A program made the translations under genes and the position numbers. From assembly GCF_002803605.1 (NCBI RefSeq), contig NZ_PHRG01000001.1, positions 372,001 through 436,000 of the forward strand: a DNA stretch of 64,000 nucleotides. The letters run 5' to 3'. Shown piece after piece: positions 29,333 through 37,162 of this stretch (its first letter is position 1; every line of letters starts with the position of its first letter). The notes under the pieces are model-generated. The model searched no databases, was not told where the DNA came from, and was given only the letters and a program-made list of their open reading frames with translations. The stretch comes from Acinetobacter pseudolwoffii. GTDB taxonomy: Bacteria > Pseudomonadota > Gammaproteobacteria > Pseudomonadales > Moraxellaceae.

Positions 29333-30664
29333 TTAGTAAGCACTACTAATCACAATATTCTGTTTACGCAAACGCTTATACATATAGAGCAGCACACCTA
29401 CTGCGAGCCAAATACAGCCACAGATCAAGGCTGACATTTCCAGGTTGATCCATAAACCCAACATCACGCCCACCGAAAACAGGGGCAAAACCAAGTTAAG
29501 GAAGATATTTTTTAAGCCTTGACGCTGTTTGTCCTGAACAAAGAATTTTACAAATACCGAGAAATTCACTGCAGTAAAGGCAATCAGGGCACCAAAACTC
29601 ACCATACTCACCACTGTCGCAAGATCAAGGCTGATGGCGAGGAGTGAAGTTAAGCCAATGAACAGCACGGCATAAAGTGGTGTACCCAACTTGTTATGCA
29701 CTTGACCGAATGTGCCTTTATGGAAAATTCCGTCACGTCCCATGATATGGATTAAACGCGAGGCACTGGCATGAGTCGCCAAACCTGAAGCAAAGGTATT
29801 CATGATTTGCGCGCAGAGGAACACCGCCTGAAACAGTGCCCCACCGACATACATCACAATTTCAGGCAATGCTTCATCGGGGTTGTTAAAGCGGACATTG
29901 CTGGGGAAATACAACTGGATAAACCACGATGCCGAGAAGAAAATCACCCCGCCTGTCAACGTGGTCAGCATTACAGCACGTGGAATATTTTTTTTCGGGT
30001 CTCTAGTTTCGTGTGACATCGTCGTCACGGCATCAAAGCCCAGAAACGAGAAACATAAAATTGATGCCTCGGTAATTAACGGCAATATACTGCTATCGCC
30101 GTTCAATAATGGCGTCATGGTCAGGACGTGATGATAACCTTGCTCCGTACCAATACCCTTGATCACCAGATAGATAAACAGCAGCATTAAAATCAAGGGA
30201 GCCACCACAAAAACCAGGCTTAAGTTCGCCAAGATATTAATGCGGAAACAGTTAATCAGGGTCACCAAACCGGTAAAGATACAGACCCACACCCAATATG
30301 GCACGCCTGGAATCAGAGCTTCCAAATAGATCCCGGCCAGTAAAGCATTCACGAGCGGCAGCAATATATAATCCATTAAGGCACACCAGCCAACAAAGAA
30401 ACCGGCTTTCGGCCCGCAAGATTCCGCCGTATAAGTATAAGCCGAGCCCGGTTTTTCTGTCTGGCGACTAAATCGCGCATAGCTGAATGCCGTTAACAGC
30501 ATGGCACCTAAGGCAAGGATATACGCGAGTGGAACACGTCCCTCAGTGATGCCGGAAACAATCCCAAAGGTATCAAAAACAACCATCGGGGTCATATATG
30601 CCACACCAATGATCACGACCTGCCACAAAGACATTTTTTTGAAAGCAACTTGTGCTTTTTCCAT
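29333..30664 (-). CDS. APC-family amino acid/polyamine permease, PuuP-like
   Basis: A 443-aa transporter with 12 predicted membrane helices. The APC signature regions are VIIGVAYMTPMVVFDTFGIVSG in helix 1, FSYARFSRQTEKPGSAYTYT, and LCFSFLGFDAVTTMSHETRDPKKNIPRAV in helix 6-7. AGGTGA 5 nt upstream selects ATG 30664 over GTG 30673. It forms a likely operon with the downstream oxidoreductase and is divergent from the HTH gene, with 96 bp between them. Confidence 0.88.
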   Translation of the reverse strand: MEKAQVAFKKMSLWQVVIIGVAYMTPMVVFDTFGIVSGITEGRVPLAYILALGAMLLTAFSYARFSRQTEKPGSAYTYTAESCGPKAGFFVGWCALMDYILLPLVNALLAGIYLEALIPGVPYWVWVCIFTGLVTLINCFRINILANLSLVFVVAPLILMLLFIYLVIKGIGTEQGYHHVLTMTPLLNGDSSILPLITEASILCFSFLGFDAVTTMSHETRDPKKNIPRAVMLTTLTGGVIFFSASWFIQLYFPSNVRFNNPDEALPEIVMYVGGALFQAVFLCAQIMNTFASGLATHASASRLIHIMGRDGIFHKGTFGQVHNKLGTPLYAVLFIGLTSLLAISLDLATVVSMVSFGALIAFTAVNFSVFVKFFVQDKQRQGLKNIFLNLVLPLFSVGVMLGLWINLEMSALICGCIWLAVGVLLYMYKRLRKQNIVISSAY

Positions 30665-30724
30665 TGATGTCACCTGAACATTATTTATTTTCGTTATTTG
30701 TTCAATTGCAATGACTATGCCATA

Positions 30725-30739
30725 TAATAAAAATATAAA
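30725..30739. promoter_or_regulatory. Possible HTH-protein site in the divergent promoter
   Basis: TAATAAAAATATAAA matches the repeat unit TATTAAAAATGTAAA seen at 31200-31279 at 13 of 15 positions. It sits between the permease and HTH gene starts. AT-rich DNA makes chance matches likely. Confidence 0.3.
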
Positions 30740-30760
30740 TAAATTGAGTGAGGATAGAAA

Positions 30761-31120
30761 ATGCCAAAGTACAATTTAGAAACTCGAATTGCAGCCATTC
30801 AGATGTATAAAAAGACCGATTACAAGGTGGCTGTCTGTAAAGAATTTGGCATCTCTCGGGTGACTCTGGATGCATGGATCCGCCTTGAAGAAGAAACTGG
30901 CGACTTGGTCCAGAAACCTGTAAAAAATCGCGGCGCACCGGGCCATATTAAAGATTGGAATGAATTTCAAGTGTTTGTAAGATCTTTAAAATTTCAAAAT
31001 ATTAGTGATTTGGTTCCAATATTTGAACAGCGCTTTGGTTATGCAGTTTCTTATGCGGTTCTGGTGCGTGCTATTCATGTTTTAGGCATGCGTCGCCGTC
31101 GTGGTCGCTTTTATTCTTAA
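30761..31120 (+). CDS. Paired-like helix-turn-helix protein (IS630/mariner DNA-binding domain only)
   Basis: A 119-aa protein. The first HTH (residues about 8-45, VAVCKEFGISRVTLDAWIRL) and a second winged HTH ending AVLVRAIHVLGMRRRRGRF correspond to the bipartite DNA-binding half of IS630/Tc1-type transposases. No DDE catalytic domain follows and no inverted repeats surround the gene. GAGGA 6 nt upstream supports ATG 30761. It may be a domesticated regulator of the divergent permease/oxidase genes, or a stranded OrfA. A phased repeat array lies 80 bp past its stop. Confidence 0.7.
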   Translation: MPKYNLETRIAAIQMYKKTDYKVAVCKEFGISRVTLDAWIRLEEETGDLVQKPVKNRGAPGHIKDWNEFQVFVRSLKFQNISDLVPIFEQRFGYAVSYAVLVRAIHVLGMRRRRGRFYS

Positions 31121-31177
31121 ATTAAAAATGAGCCCGACAATAAAATAATTCGACCTGTTAAATTTAAAAAAATAAAT

Positions 31178-31301
31178 GTACATTAATGTAAGTTTTCTTT
31201 ATTAAAAACGTAAACTATATTTATTAAAAAAGTAAATTTATGAAACAAAAAAGTAAAGTCTAAATATTAAAAATGTAAATTTATAAAATTAAAAATATTT
31301 A
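31178..31301. repeat. Phased A-tract repeat array (iteron-like)
   Basis: Four clear copies of TATTAAAAAnGTAAA begin at 31200, 31222, 31243 (first bases degenerate) and 31265. Weaker copies begin at 31178 and 31287, so the period is 21-22 bp, about two helical turns. The rest of 31121-31477 has no gene. Possible roles are a binding array for the neighbouring HTH protein or intrinsically curved DNA. Confidence 0.6.
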
Positions 31302-31477
31302 GCAATGTTCGTCATTATGTTCAATGATGATAAGAATTGCTCACTAAAATAGAGCAAGCTTGAATAAAAGTGGTGCGAGTTGGTAATTTTTTTCAGCCTA
31401 TGCGGACAGCCGGAATCCGTTCTATTACATGAGGCATAAAAAAAGCAGCACTTTGGCTGCTTTTTCTACAATAAAAT

Positions 31478-31873
31478 TTAGGATTTATACATCGGTCGAT
31501 TGTCATTCAAGCGCATGATGCCACGAATCGCCCGATACACAATCCAGATCCAGGCCAGAAAGACCACCAACAAACAGAAAGCGGATGCACCAAATGCCAC
31601 GCCTGCAAACAGGTTCGGATCTTCGCCAGTAAAGAACAGAAACAAAAATGGAATAAAGGCAATGATATTCCAGACCAGATACCACCAGAAACTGCGGATC
31701 TGCCAGGTGAAGTGGCTTTCAAAAATTGAACCACGTACATCGCGACGTTTGACATAGTTAATGATCAACGCCACGACAGCCAAGAGGCCAGCACTAAAAA
31801 TGGCCACAATATATAAAATGTACAGTGCAAAAGTCAGTGTGCGATTTGGGTCTTTATCAATGGAATAGTTCAC
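31478..31873 (-). CDS. Small integral membrane protein (DUF4870-like)
   Basis: A 131-aa protein with three to four membrane helices and the cytosolic loop VKRRDVRGSIFESHFTWQIRSFWWYLVW, a pattern seen in DUF4870-type proteins. The start is GTG 31873 behind a strong AGGAGGGGA site. It is 20 nt downstream of the cold-shock/DUF1294 gene on the same strand. Function is unknown. Confidence 0.75.
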   Translation of the reverse strand: MNYSIDKDPNRTLTFALYILYIVAIFSAGLLAVVALIINYVKRRDVRGSIFESHFTWQIRSFWWYLVWNIIAFIPFLFLFFTGEDPNLFAGVAFGASAFCLLVVFLAWIWIVYRAIRGIMRLNDNRPMYKS

Positions 31874-31893
31874 GTCCCCTCCTGATCTTTCCC

Positions 31894-32517
31894 CTAAATA
31901 TTTAAACTGTTAAATGGGGAAATTAGCCATATAATCAAAATGATGTTAAAGGCTATAGTACAAAAATATATCTGCCGGAACGGTTGTTTTTGTGTTTTAT
32001 GTCGCAGTTTTTGCTGGGCTAACCAGGCTGCTGGCCAACCACCTAAAAAAGCCACCAGATGCAGGGTATTTTCCGGAATACGTTGCTTACCCGATTGCGC
32101 CGCTTCCTTGTCCTGCGCATACAACCAGTAACTCAATGCATTCATCAAACTGATCAGCAACAAGACCAGTCCGCTGAGCAGACCGCCCAAAGTCAATGCG
32201 GTCAGCAACAGAATATAAACCACACAGGCAATCTGCATCGGTTGTAATTTCTGTGACTGCTGTTGCTTGGGTTTGAATTTAACCTGAGACATTTTGGTTT
32301 GCGATGCTTTCAGATACATGACCTGCTGTGCTTTGTATCGTCCGCGCTCATCTAAAATGACCGTGTAATCTAAGGCACAGCCGACGATCGGACGCGGACC
32401 TTGCTTGGCAAAGTCCTTGATATGCAGAAATACGCGATCTTTGGCCGAATCATTGGGCTGAATAAAGCCATAACCCTTGTCATCAAACCACTCTACTAAA
32501 CGTCCCTGATCGCGCAT
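31894..32517 (-). CDS. Cold-shock domain fused to DUF1294 membrane protein
   Basis: A 207-aa protein. Residues 1-70 form a CspA-like OB domain (GRLVEWFDDKGYGFIQPND, VFLHIKDF) that binds single-stranded RNA or DNA. A Lys/Gln-rich linker follows, then a DUF1294 module with about four helices (LSYWLYAQDKEAAQSG..., LHLVAFLGGWPAAWLAQQKLRHKTQK). The fusion tethers a nucleic-acid-binding domain to the inner membrane. GGGGA lies upstream of ATG 32517. Function is unknown. Confidence 0.85.
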   Translation of the reverse strand: MRDQGRLVEWFDDKGYGFIQPNDSAKDRVFLHIKDFAKQGPRPIVGCALDYTVILDERGRYKAQQVMYLKASQTKMSQVKFKPKQQQSQKLQPMQIACVVYILLLTALTLGGLLSGLVLLLISLMNALSYWLYAQDKEAAQSGKQRIPENTLHLVAFLGGWPAAWLAQQKLRHKTQKQPFRQIYFCTIAFNIILIIWLISPFNSLNI

Positions 32518-32553
32518 ATCCCCTGTCCTTTTGTCTTTATAAATTTTAAATAT

Positions 32554-33501
32554 TTAAGCTGTAACGAATTTTAATCGCTCAATCAACATATTACGCATCT
32601 CGACTGGATTTTTTTGCAAAATATCTTCGCCAGTACGACCCAGTGCCGCGTTACGCTGTGCCACCTGTAAACGCATCATCCAGAAACGTCCTGCGGCCAT
32701 GGCCAAGTACAACTCTAAACATGATTTTTCATCTGCTGTTAAGGGGCGGACGCTTTCATAGGCATTTAAAAAGGCAATGGCTTTTTCTTCGTTTAAAGTG
32801 ACATCCGGATAGTTGGTGCAAAAGTCATTTAAAGTAATCGCGATATCAAATAAAAATTCATCTTTGTTTAGTTCATAAAAATCCAGAATACCGTTGAGTT
32901 GATCACCCTCAAATAAGGTATTGTCCCGGAACAGATCGGAATGAATAAAGCCACGTGGACGATCTGGATAGACTGCTGTTAAAGCGTCATACAGGCCTAA
33001 AAGCTTGCCGAGCAACACTTTATCGGCCGGACTTAAACTTGGTTTGATTTCTTGGGACACGGCCAGCCAATACGCATGATCACGCACGAAATTACGTTCT
33101 AATTTGAAGTCCTGCAATGCCACATGCATTTTTGCCTGCGCCACTGCAATTGCTTCAACTTGTGCCACGGTCGATGGCATGGGATGCTCACCCAATAGGC
33201 GCGGTGCAATCTGTGCCGGTTTATCTTTAATACTATGAATAGCCTTGCCTGAATGCGATAAAGGCACCGGAACGGCCAAGCCTGCTTTGCCCAAATGTTG
33301 TAATACAGGCACAAGTTCCCCTGCCGCCTGTTCATCCATATCCTCAAACACCGTTAGCACATAGTGTGCGTCTTCGCAGACCAAAAAATAGTTGGTATTT
33401 TGAATACCGCCTTGAATCGGAATCAGATCAACCGCCTTTAAACCGTAGGGCGCTGCAAAATCCTGAACTTCCTTTAAAGTCAAAGTGGTATAAACCGACA
33501 T
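32554..33501 (-). CDS. thrB: Homoserine kinase (APH-fold type)
   Basis: A 315-aa kinase that phosphorylates homoserine for threonine synthesis. It belongs to the aminoglycoside-phosphotransferase fold group used by Pseudomonas and Acinetobacter, not to the GHMP kinases. It starts SVYTTLTLKEVQDFAAPYGL, and the catalytic loop is PRGFIHSDLFRDNTLFEGDQLNGILDFYEL. ATG 33501 is chosen; the frame extends 19 codons to TTG 33558 but that part reads into the divergent hisF promoter. Confidence 0.9.
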   Translation of the reverse strand: MSVYTTLTLKEVQDFAAPYGLKAVDLIPIQGGIQNTNYFLVCEDAHYVLTVFEDMDEQAAGELVPVLQHLGKAGLAVPVPLSHSGKAIHSIKDKPAQIAPRLLGEHPMPSTVAQVEAIAVAQAKMHVALQDFKLERNFVRDHAYWLAVSQEIKPSLSPADKVLLGKLLGLYDALTAVYPDRPRGFIHSDLFRDNTLFEGDQLNGILDFYELNKDEFLFDIAITLNDFCTNYPDVTLNEEKAIAFLNAYESVRPLTADEKSCLELYLAMAAGRFWMMRLQVAQRNAALGRTGEDILQKNPVEMRNMLIERLKFVTA

Positions 33502-33614
33502 AGAAAACCTGCGAAAAAACTTACATAATTTTGCTAGAATACCGTTTCCATCTGCCAAGGTGTAGCGCTTGCGTGGGTGAGTTTCATAATCGGCTGTAAT
33601 AATTGGAAAAATTT

Positions 33615-34373
33615 ATGCTAGCTAAACGTATTATTCCTTGCCTCGACGTTGATAATGGTCGTGTGGTCAAGGGTGTTCAATTCCTTGATATTCGTGATGC
33701 AGGTGACCCAGTTGAGGTCGCACGTCGTTATAACGAACAAGGTGCCGATGAAATTACTTTCCTTGATATTACCGCTACACATCATGGACGCGACACCACT
33801 TACCGTACTGTAGAACGTATGGCTGAATCGGTTTTCGTCCCCCTGACGGTCGGTGGCGGTGTGCGTAAAGTCGAAGATATCCGTTTGCTACTCAATGCTG
33901 GTGCAGATAAAGTCAGCATCAACTCGGCAGCAGTATTTAATCCGGAATTTGTCCAGGAAGCATCACAACGTTTTGGCGCACAATGTATCGTGGTCGCCAT
34001 TGATGCCAAAAAAACCGGCGAAGATAAATGGGAAATTTTCACCCACGGCGGCCGCAAACCGACCGGCATTGATGCCTTGGAATGGGCAGAACAAATGGCC
34101 AATTACGGCGCAGGTGAACTCCTGATTACCTCAATGGATGCCGACGGCACCAAAGCCGGTTATGACATCGCCCTGATGCGTGCTATCAATGACCGCGTCA
34201 CTGTACCGACTATTGCCTCTGGCGGTGTAGGAAATTTACAACATCTGGCGGACGGGATTATTCATGGCGGTGCTGATGCAGTATTGGCAGCGTCAATTTT
34301 CCACTTTGGTCAACATACCATTCCTGAAGCCAAAGCCTATATGGCAGCGCAAGGCATTGAAATGCGCCTTTAA
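33615..34373 (+). CDS. hisF: Imidazole glycerol phosphate synthase, cyclase subunit
   Basis: A 252-aa (beta-alpha)8 barrel that converts PRFAR plus ammonia from HisH to IGP and AICAR. The catalytic aspartates are D11 ([15 protein letters not shown]) and the one in [23 protein letters not shown]. Phosphate-binding glycines are in [14 protein letters not shown] and [16 protein letters not shown] 33615 is chosen over TTG 33603. It is divergent from thrB. Confidence 0.97.
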   Translation: MLAKRIIPCLDVDNGRVVKGVQFLDIRDAGDPVEVARRYNEQGADEITFLDITATHHGRDTTYRTVERMAESVFVPLTVGGGVRKVEDIRLLLNAGADKVSINSAAVFNPEFVQEASQRFGAQCIVVAIDAKKTGEDKWEIFTHGGRKPTGIDALEWAEQMANYGAGELLITSMDADGTKAGYDIALMRAINDRVTVPTIASGGVGNLQHLADGIIHGGADAVLAASIFHFGQHTIPEAKAYMAAQGIEMRL

Positions 34374-34394
34374 TTCAAAAACGAATTGGTATTT

Positions 34395-34426
34395 AAAAAA
34401 GAGCATCACAACGATGCTCTTTTTTA
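34395..34426 (+). terminator. hisF terminator
   Basis: AAAAAAGAGCATC-ACAAC-GATGCTC followed by T6. Confidence 0.9.
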
Positions 34427-34622
34427 TTTCTACAGGATAAGCCTAGGCAATAAATCATTTGGAAAATACTCTCATCATCTGTGGCACATCCGGGTTTGCT
34501 CTAATGATGACTGCTTTGAAAAAGTATATCCATCGTTCTGTGGATTAAAGTAGAACAGCAAACACGACAAGAAAGAGTTAATAGAAAAGGGCTGGTATGT
34601 TCAAAATGATGTTTAGGGATTG

Positions 34623-34763
34623 TTATTGATCAATAGCCGCCGGACAGGACCAAGCTTTCCAGTGCTGAGCAGCTTAAATGTAAAGGATGTTATTTTCTTT
34701 CAATATTCATCCCAGTATGAGGATGAACAAGATCGCTCTATCTTGACCGATATTCAAAAGTAA
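34623..34763 (+). pseudogene. Possible decayed coding remnant
   Basis: A 46-codon frame without a start (reads INSRRTGPSFPVLSSLNVKDV then FFQYSSQYEDEQDRSILTDIQK) has protein-like composition. It is preceded in the same frame, after one stop, by KHDKKELIEKGWYVQNDV. No family is recognised. It could be a fossil gene; the evidence is weak. Confidence 0.25.
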
Positions 34764-34846
34764 AAATTAAATAAAAAAAAGGAGTCTCGCGACTCCCTGT
34801 AAAAACCAAGATTAGACCACAGCGCTTGGTATTCAAAATAACTCAT
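34754..34846 (-). CDS. Candidate 30-aa peptide under a duplicated promoter
   Basis: ATG 34846 has AGG upstream and a 30-codon frame (begins MSYFEYQALWSNLGFYRES) that reads through the terminator hairpin at 34773-34796. It lies about 40 nt downstream of a -10 box inside a promoter element duplicated from the neighbouring hydroxylase gene. It may be a peptide, an untranslated small RNA or the truncated start of a lost gene. Confidence 0.3.
   Translation of the reverse strand: MSYFEYQALWSNLGFYRESRDSFFLFNFYF
34773..34796 (-). terminator. Terminator on the minus strand
   Basis: GGAGTC-GCGA-GACTCC followed by T8 when read on the minus strand. It closes the short unit that starts near 34887, and also catches read-through from the hydroxylase gene. 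Confidence 0.8.
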
Positions 34847-34893
34847 TACACCTAAAACATATCAGTATGTGGCTTCACTCACCAACAACCGTG

Positions 34894-34959
34894 AATATAG
34901 GCCAAATAAAAAGGACAATATTGACAATACATCTGCATTTTATTGACAAATCACGACAA
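34894..34959 (-). repeat. Duplicated promoter element, copy A
   Basis: Aligns without gaps to 35642-35707 at a constant offset of 748 bp, 46 of 66 identical. Conserved blocks are AATATAG (minus-strand -10 TATATT), TTGAC at 34921 and TTGACAAAnnACGACAA at 34943-34959. The two TTGAC are 22 bp apart in both copies. It lies 10 bp past the hydroxylase stop and faces the short minus-strand unit. Confidence 0.6.
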
Positions 34960-34969
34960 GAACCGGGTT

Positions 34970-35614
34970 TTAGCGATTTAATGGCCTATTTAAGTGATTG
35001 GTCGCAGGATTTTTAGCAATTTTAGCCGGAGTTTCTGCCCACTTGGCTGGAAAATAACGGTCTGCCCAATAGTTCAGTTTTTTCGAGATCGGTGCAGGCA
35101 ATACCATACTTAAAGGGTTCTGCTCCTGTAAATCTGCGGAGGAAATCACCCGGGTACCCAGCAGATAGTCGAACCAGGGTTTGGTCACACACCAGTTGGC
35201 ATCCTGATTACTATTCATGTGATGATCATAATGCCAAGGCAGCTTTTTTTTGGCCCATTCTGGCTCCAGATGGGCACGACGATGCCGATAATAATAATTG
35301 CCTGCACTATATAATACGGCCAGCGTCATCCCTTTGGAAAAAGGATAAAACGTCAATCCAAAGACTGTAGCAACCACGGCAAGAGAAGCAATTTCATTGC
35401 GGGTACGCCAGTTGTTCAGTCCTTCTACATAACCGAAATCGGAAAATTCCGTTTTACGCACAATGCGGTGATGTTCCCAATGCGAACACATGCTTTCTGG
35501 AACCGGACTATAGCGGCTCTGTCCTTGGCGGTGAATTCCATGTAACACATATTTATGCGCAAACCATTCAAATCCATTGGCAACGACGAGTCCTGCCAGA
35601 AAACCTTTCCACAT
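34970..35614 (-). CDS. Sterol desaturase / fatty acid hydroxylase family protein
   Basis: A 214-aa membrane protein with the histidine clusters of the di-iron hydroxylase superfamily: HKYVLH (20-25), HWEHH, HRRAHLEP and WHYDHH. Helices lie at about residues 4-20 and 75-105. The substrate is a lipid of unknown identity. AGAGGT 8 nt upstream supports ATG 35614. It is divergent from an AraC regulator that probably controls it. Confidence 0.85.
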   Translation of the reverse strand: MWKGFLAGLVVANGFEWFAHKYVLHGIHRQGQSRYSPVPESMCSHWEHHRIVRKTEFSDFGYVEGLNNWRTRNEIASLAVVATVFGLTFYPFSKGMTLAVLYSAGNYYYRHRRAHLEPEWAKKKLPWHYDHHMNSNQDANWCVTKPWFDYLLGTRVISSADLQEQNPLSMVLPAPISKKLNYWADRYFPAKWAETPAKIAKNPATNHLNRPLNR

Positions 35615-35641
35615 GATCTTTTACCTCTTGGTCTATTTTTC

Positions 35642-35707
35642 AATATAGGCTAAGTAAAAGACTAGATATTGACCAAAATATTCAATATGATTGACAAAAT
35701 ACGACAA
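35642..35707 (-). promoter_or_regulatory. Duplicated promoter element, copy B (hydroxylase/araC intergenic)
   Basis: Paired with copy A at 34894-34959. Read on the minus strand it offers -10 TATATT about 28 nt before the hydroxylase ATG, with repeated GTCAA boxes upstream spaced 22 bp. It also contains GACAA-n5-GACAA direct repeats, the kind of paired half-site AraC proteins bind. It lies directly upstream of the regulator gene. Confidence 0.55.
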
Positions 35708-35724
35708 AATAAAAGAATTAAAAA

Positions 35725-36738
35725 ATGCTGGTTCTAAAAAACTACGTAGGCTCGATATACGGTGGTTTAGGACATTTACTTTTGGACTATTATCAGCTGA
35801 AACAGCTCGAAGTCCCTGAGAAATTATTGGCCATTCAAAATCTGGAACGCTTTGATTTTACTCTGTGGCGTGATCTGCTGACGACACTTGATCAACAGCT
35901 GCAGCGCCCGGCTTTGGGCCTGGAAATTGCGCAACTGGTCGAGACTAAACATCTCGGGATTATCGGTTATCTGGCACTTTCCAGTGACACGCTGGGTGAA
36001 GCCTTCATGCGCTATCATGACTACCATCGCCTGATCTATGATGGTAGCCCGCTACAAATCCAGGGGCAAGGAGATCATCTTTCGATTGCCTGGGGTGAGG
36101 TTCCTTTTAAGATGAGTACGCAACTGACCGATGAAATTGCGATTGCACTCATGATCGAATTTATTAAATCGAATATTCTGGATAATAATCATCTGCATCT
36201 GCATGAAGTGCATTTTCAGCATCCAACACCCAAAAATATAGCATTGTATGAACAGTATTTCCGCTGCAAGGTTCGTTTCGGTCAAGCCAAGACTCAAGTC
36301 CTGATGCCGGTCAGCGAGCTGTCTACGCCTTTAAAACAGGGTGATCAGACCCTACAAAAGCTTCTGAAACAACAAGCTGAAGCTTTACTGGAAAAATTCC
36401 CCAATTCCACCCAAGTTGACCAGCAGTTACAGCAGGCGATTCTGGTGGGCCTGCAAAAAAACCAGTTCCAGATTGAACATATTGCCCAGCAAATAAAATT
36501 CTCTGTCCGTCAGTTACAACGACATTTGCAAAAGCAGGGTAAAACCTATCAGCAATGCATGCAGGAAATCCGCTCTATGATGGCAATGCAATATCTGAAA
36601 GATCCGCATTTAAGCTTACAGGAAATTTCCATGCTGCTTGGTTACTCCGAGCAGAGTGCATTTCAGCGGGCATTTAAGCAATGGACCCAGCTGACGCCAC
36701 AACAATGGCGCTTAGAATCTTTGGCTCAGACAGCTTGA
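35725..36738 (+). CDS. AraC-family transcriptional regulator (Arabinose_bd type)
   Basis: A 337-aa regulator. The N-terminal effector domain (residues about 20-200, KHLGIIGYLALSSDTLGEAFMRYHDYHRL) is of the Arabinose_bd/OruR-like type. The C-terminal double HTH (residues about 240-330) has IAQQIKFSVRQLQRHLQKQGKTYQQ and SLQEISMLLGYSEQSAFQRAFKQWTQLTPQQWR. It is divergent from the hydroxylase gene with 110 bp between them, so local control is likely. Confidence 0.9.
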   Translation: MLVLKNYVGSIYGGLGHLLLDYYQLKQLEVPEKLLAIQNLERFDFTLWRDLLTTLDQQLQRPALGLEIAQLVETKHLGIIGYLALSSDTLGEAFMRYHDYHRLIYDGSPLQIQGQGDHLSIAWGEVPFKMSTQLTDEIAIALMIEFIKSNILDNNHLHLHEVHFQHPTPKNIALYEQYFRCKVRFGQAKTQVLMPVSELSTPLKQGDQTLQKLLKQQAEALLEKFPNSTQVDQQLQQAILVGLQKNQFQIEHIAQQIKFSVRQLQRHLQKQGKTYQQCMQEIRSMMAMQYLKDPHLSLQEISMLLGYSEQSAFQRAFKQWTQLTPQQWRLESLAQTA

Positions 36739-36765
36739 GACGCTGCAATGCTGAGACTAAAAACA

Positions 36766-36799
36766 GTAAAAAGCCCAATAGGAATATTGGGCTTTGTGT
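36766..36799 (-). terminator. Terminator between araC-type gene and the 81-aa gene
   Basis: AAGCCCAATA-GGAA-TATTGGGCTT. The T run is better on the minus strand (T5), so it mainly ends the 36840-37085 gene; it may stop both. Confidence 0.75.
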
Positions 36800-36839
36800 C
36801 TGGTTCCAGATGGAACATTCTCCAACAAATGAAAAAATC

Positions 36840-37085
36840 TTATAAAAATGGATTTTCAATTTCGTCCAGATCATCCCGCTGCAGCTTTTCTGGCAGATCT
36901 ACAGTATTTTCCAGTTGCTGCACCACATCATTTACAAAAGCCTGCAAAACCTTGGCAGCCTTAAGACCTTCCTGATCCTTGGTGATCTGCAAGTTTCCAT
37001 ACAGGCTGACACAATCCAGATCATTTTCCAAGGTCAGATCATGAATGGCATGGGATTCACTGCCATTTTCAAATGCTTTAAACAT
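36840..37085 (-). CDS. Hypothetical 81-aa acidic protein
   Basis: A soluble acidic protein (starts MFKAFENGSESHAIHDLTLEND, ends DDLDEIENPFL). GGAG 5 nt before ATG 37085 selects this start over the 10-codon longer frame. Its IHDLTLENDLDCVSLYGNLQITKDQEGLKAAKVL region has the look of a small alpha/beta domain. No family is recognised. Confidence 0.65.
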   Translation of the reverse strand: MFKAFENGSESHAIHDLTLENDLDCVSLYGNLQITKDQEGLKAAKVLQAFVNDVVQQLENTVDLPEKLQRDDLDEIENPFL

Positions 37086-37162
37086 ATCCTCTCCACCTGT
37101 CTTTGTTATTTTCAATAATGGGTGAGATCGATGCTACTCGAATCCCACTTTTTTCAGCAAGT

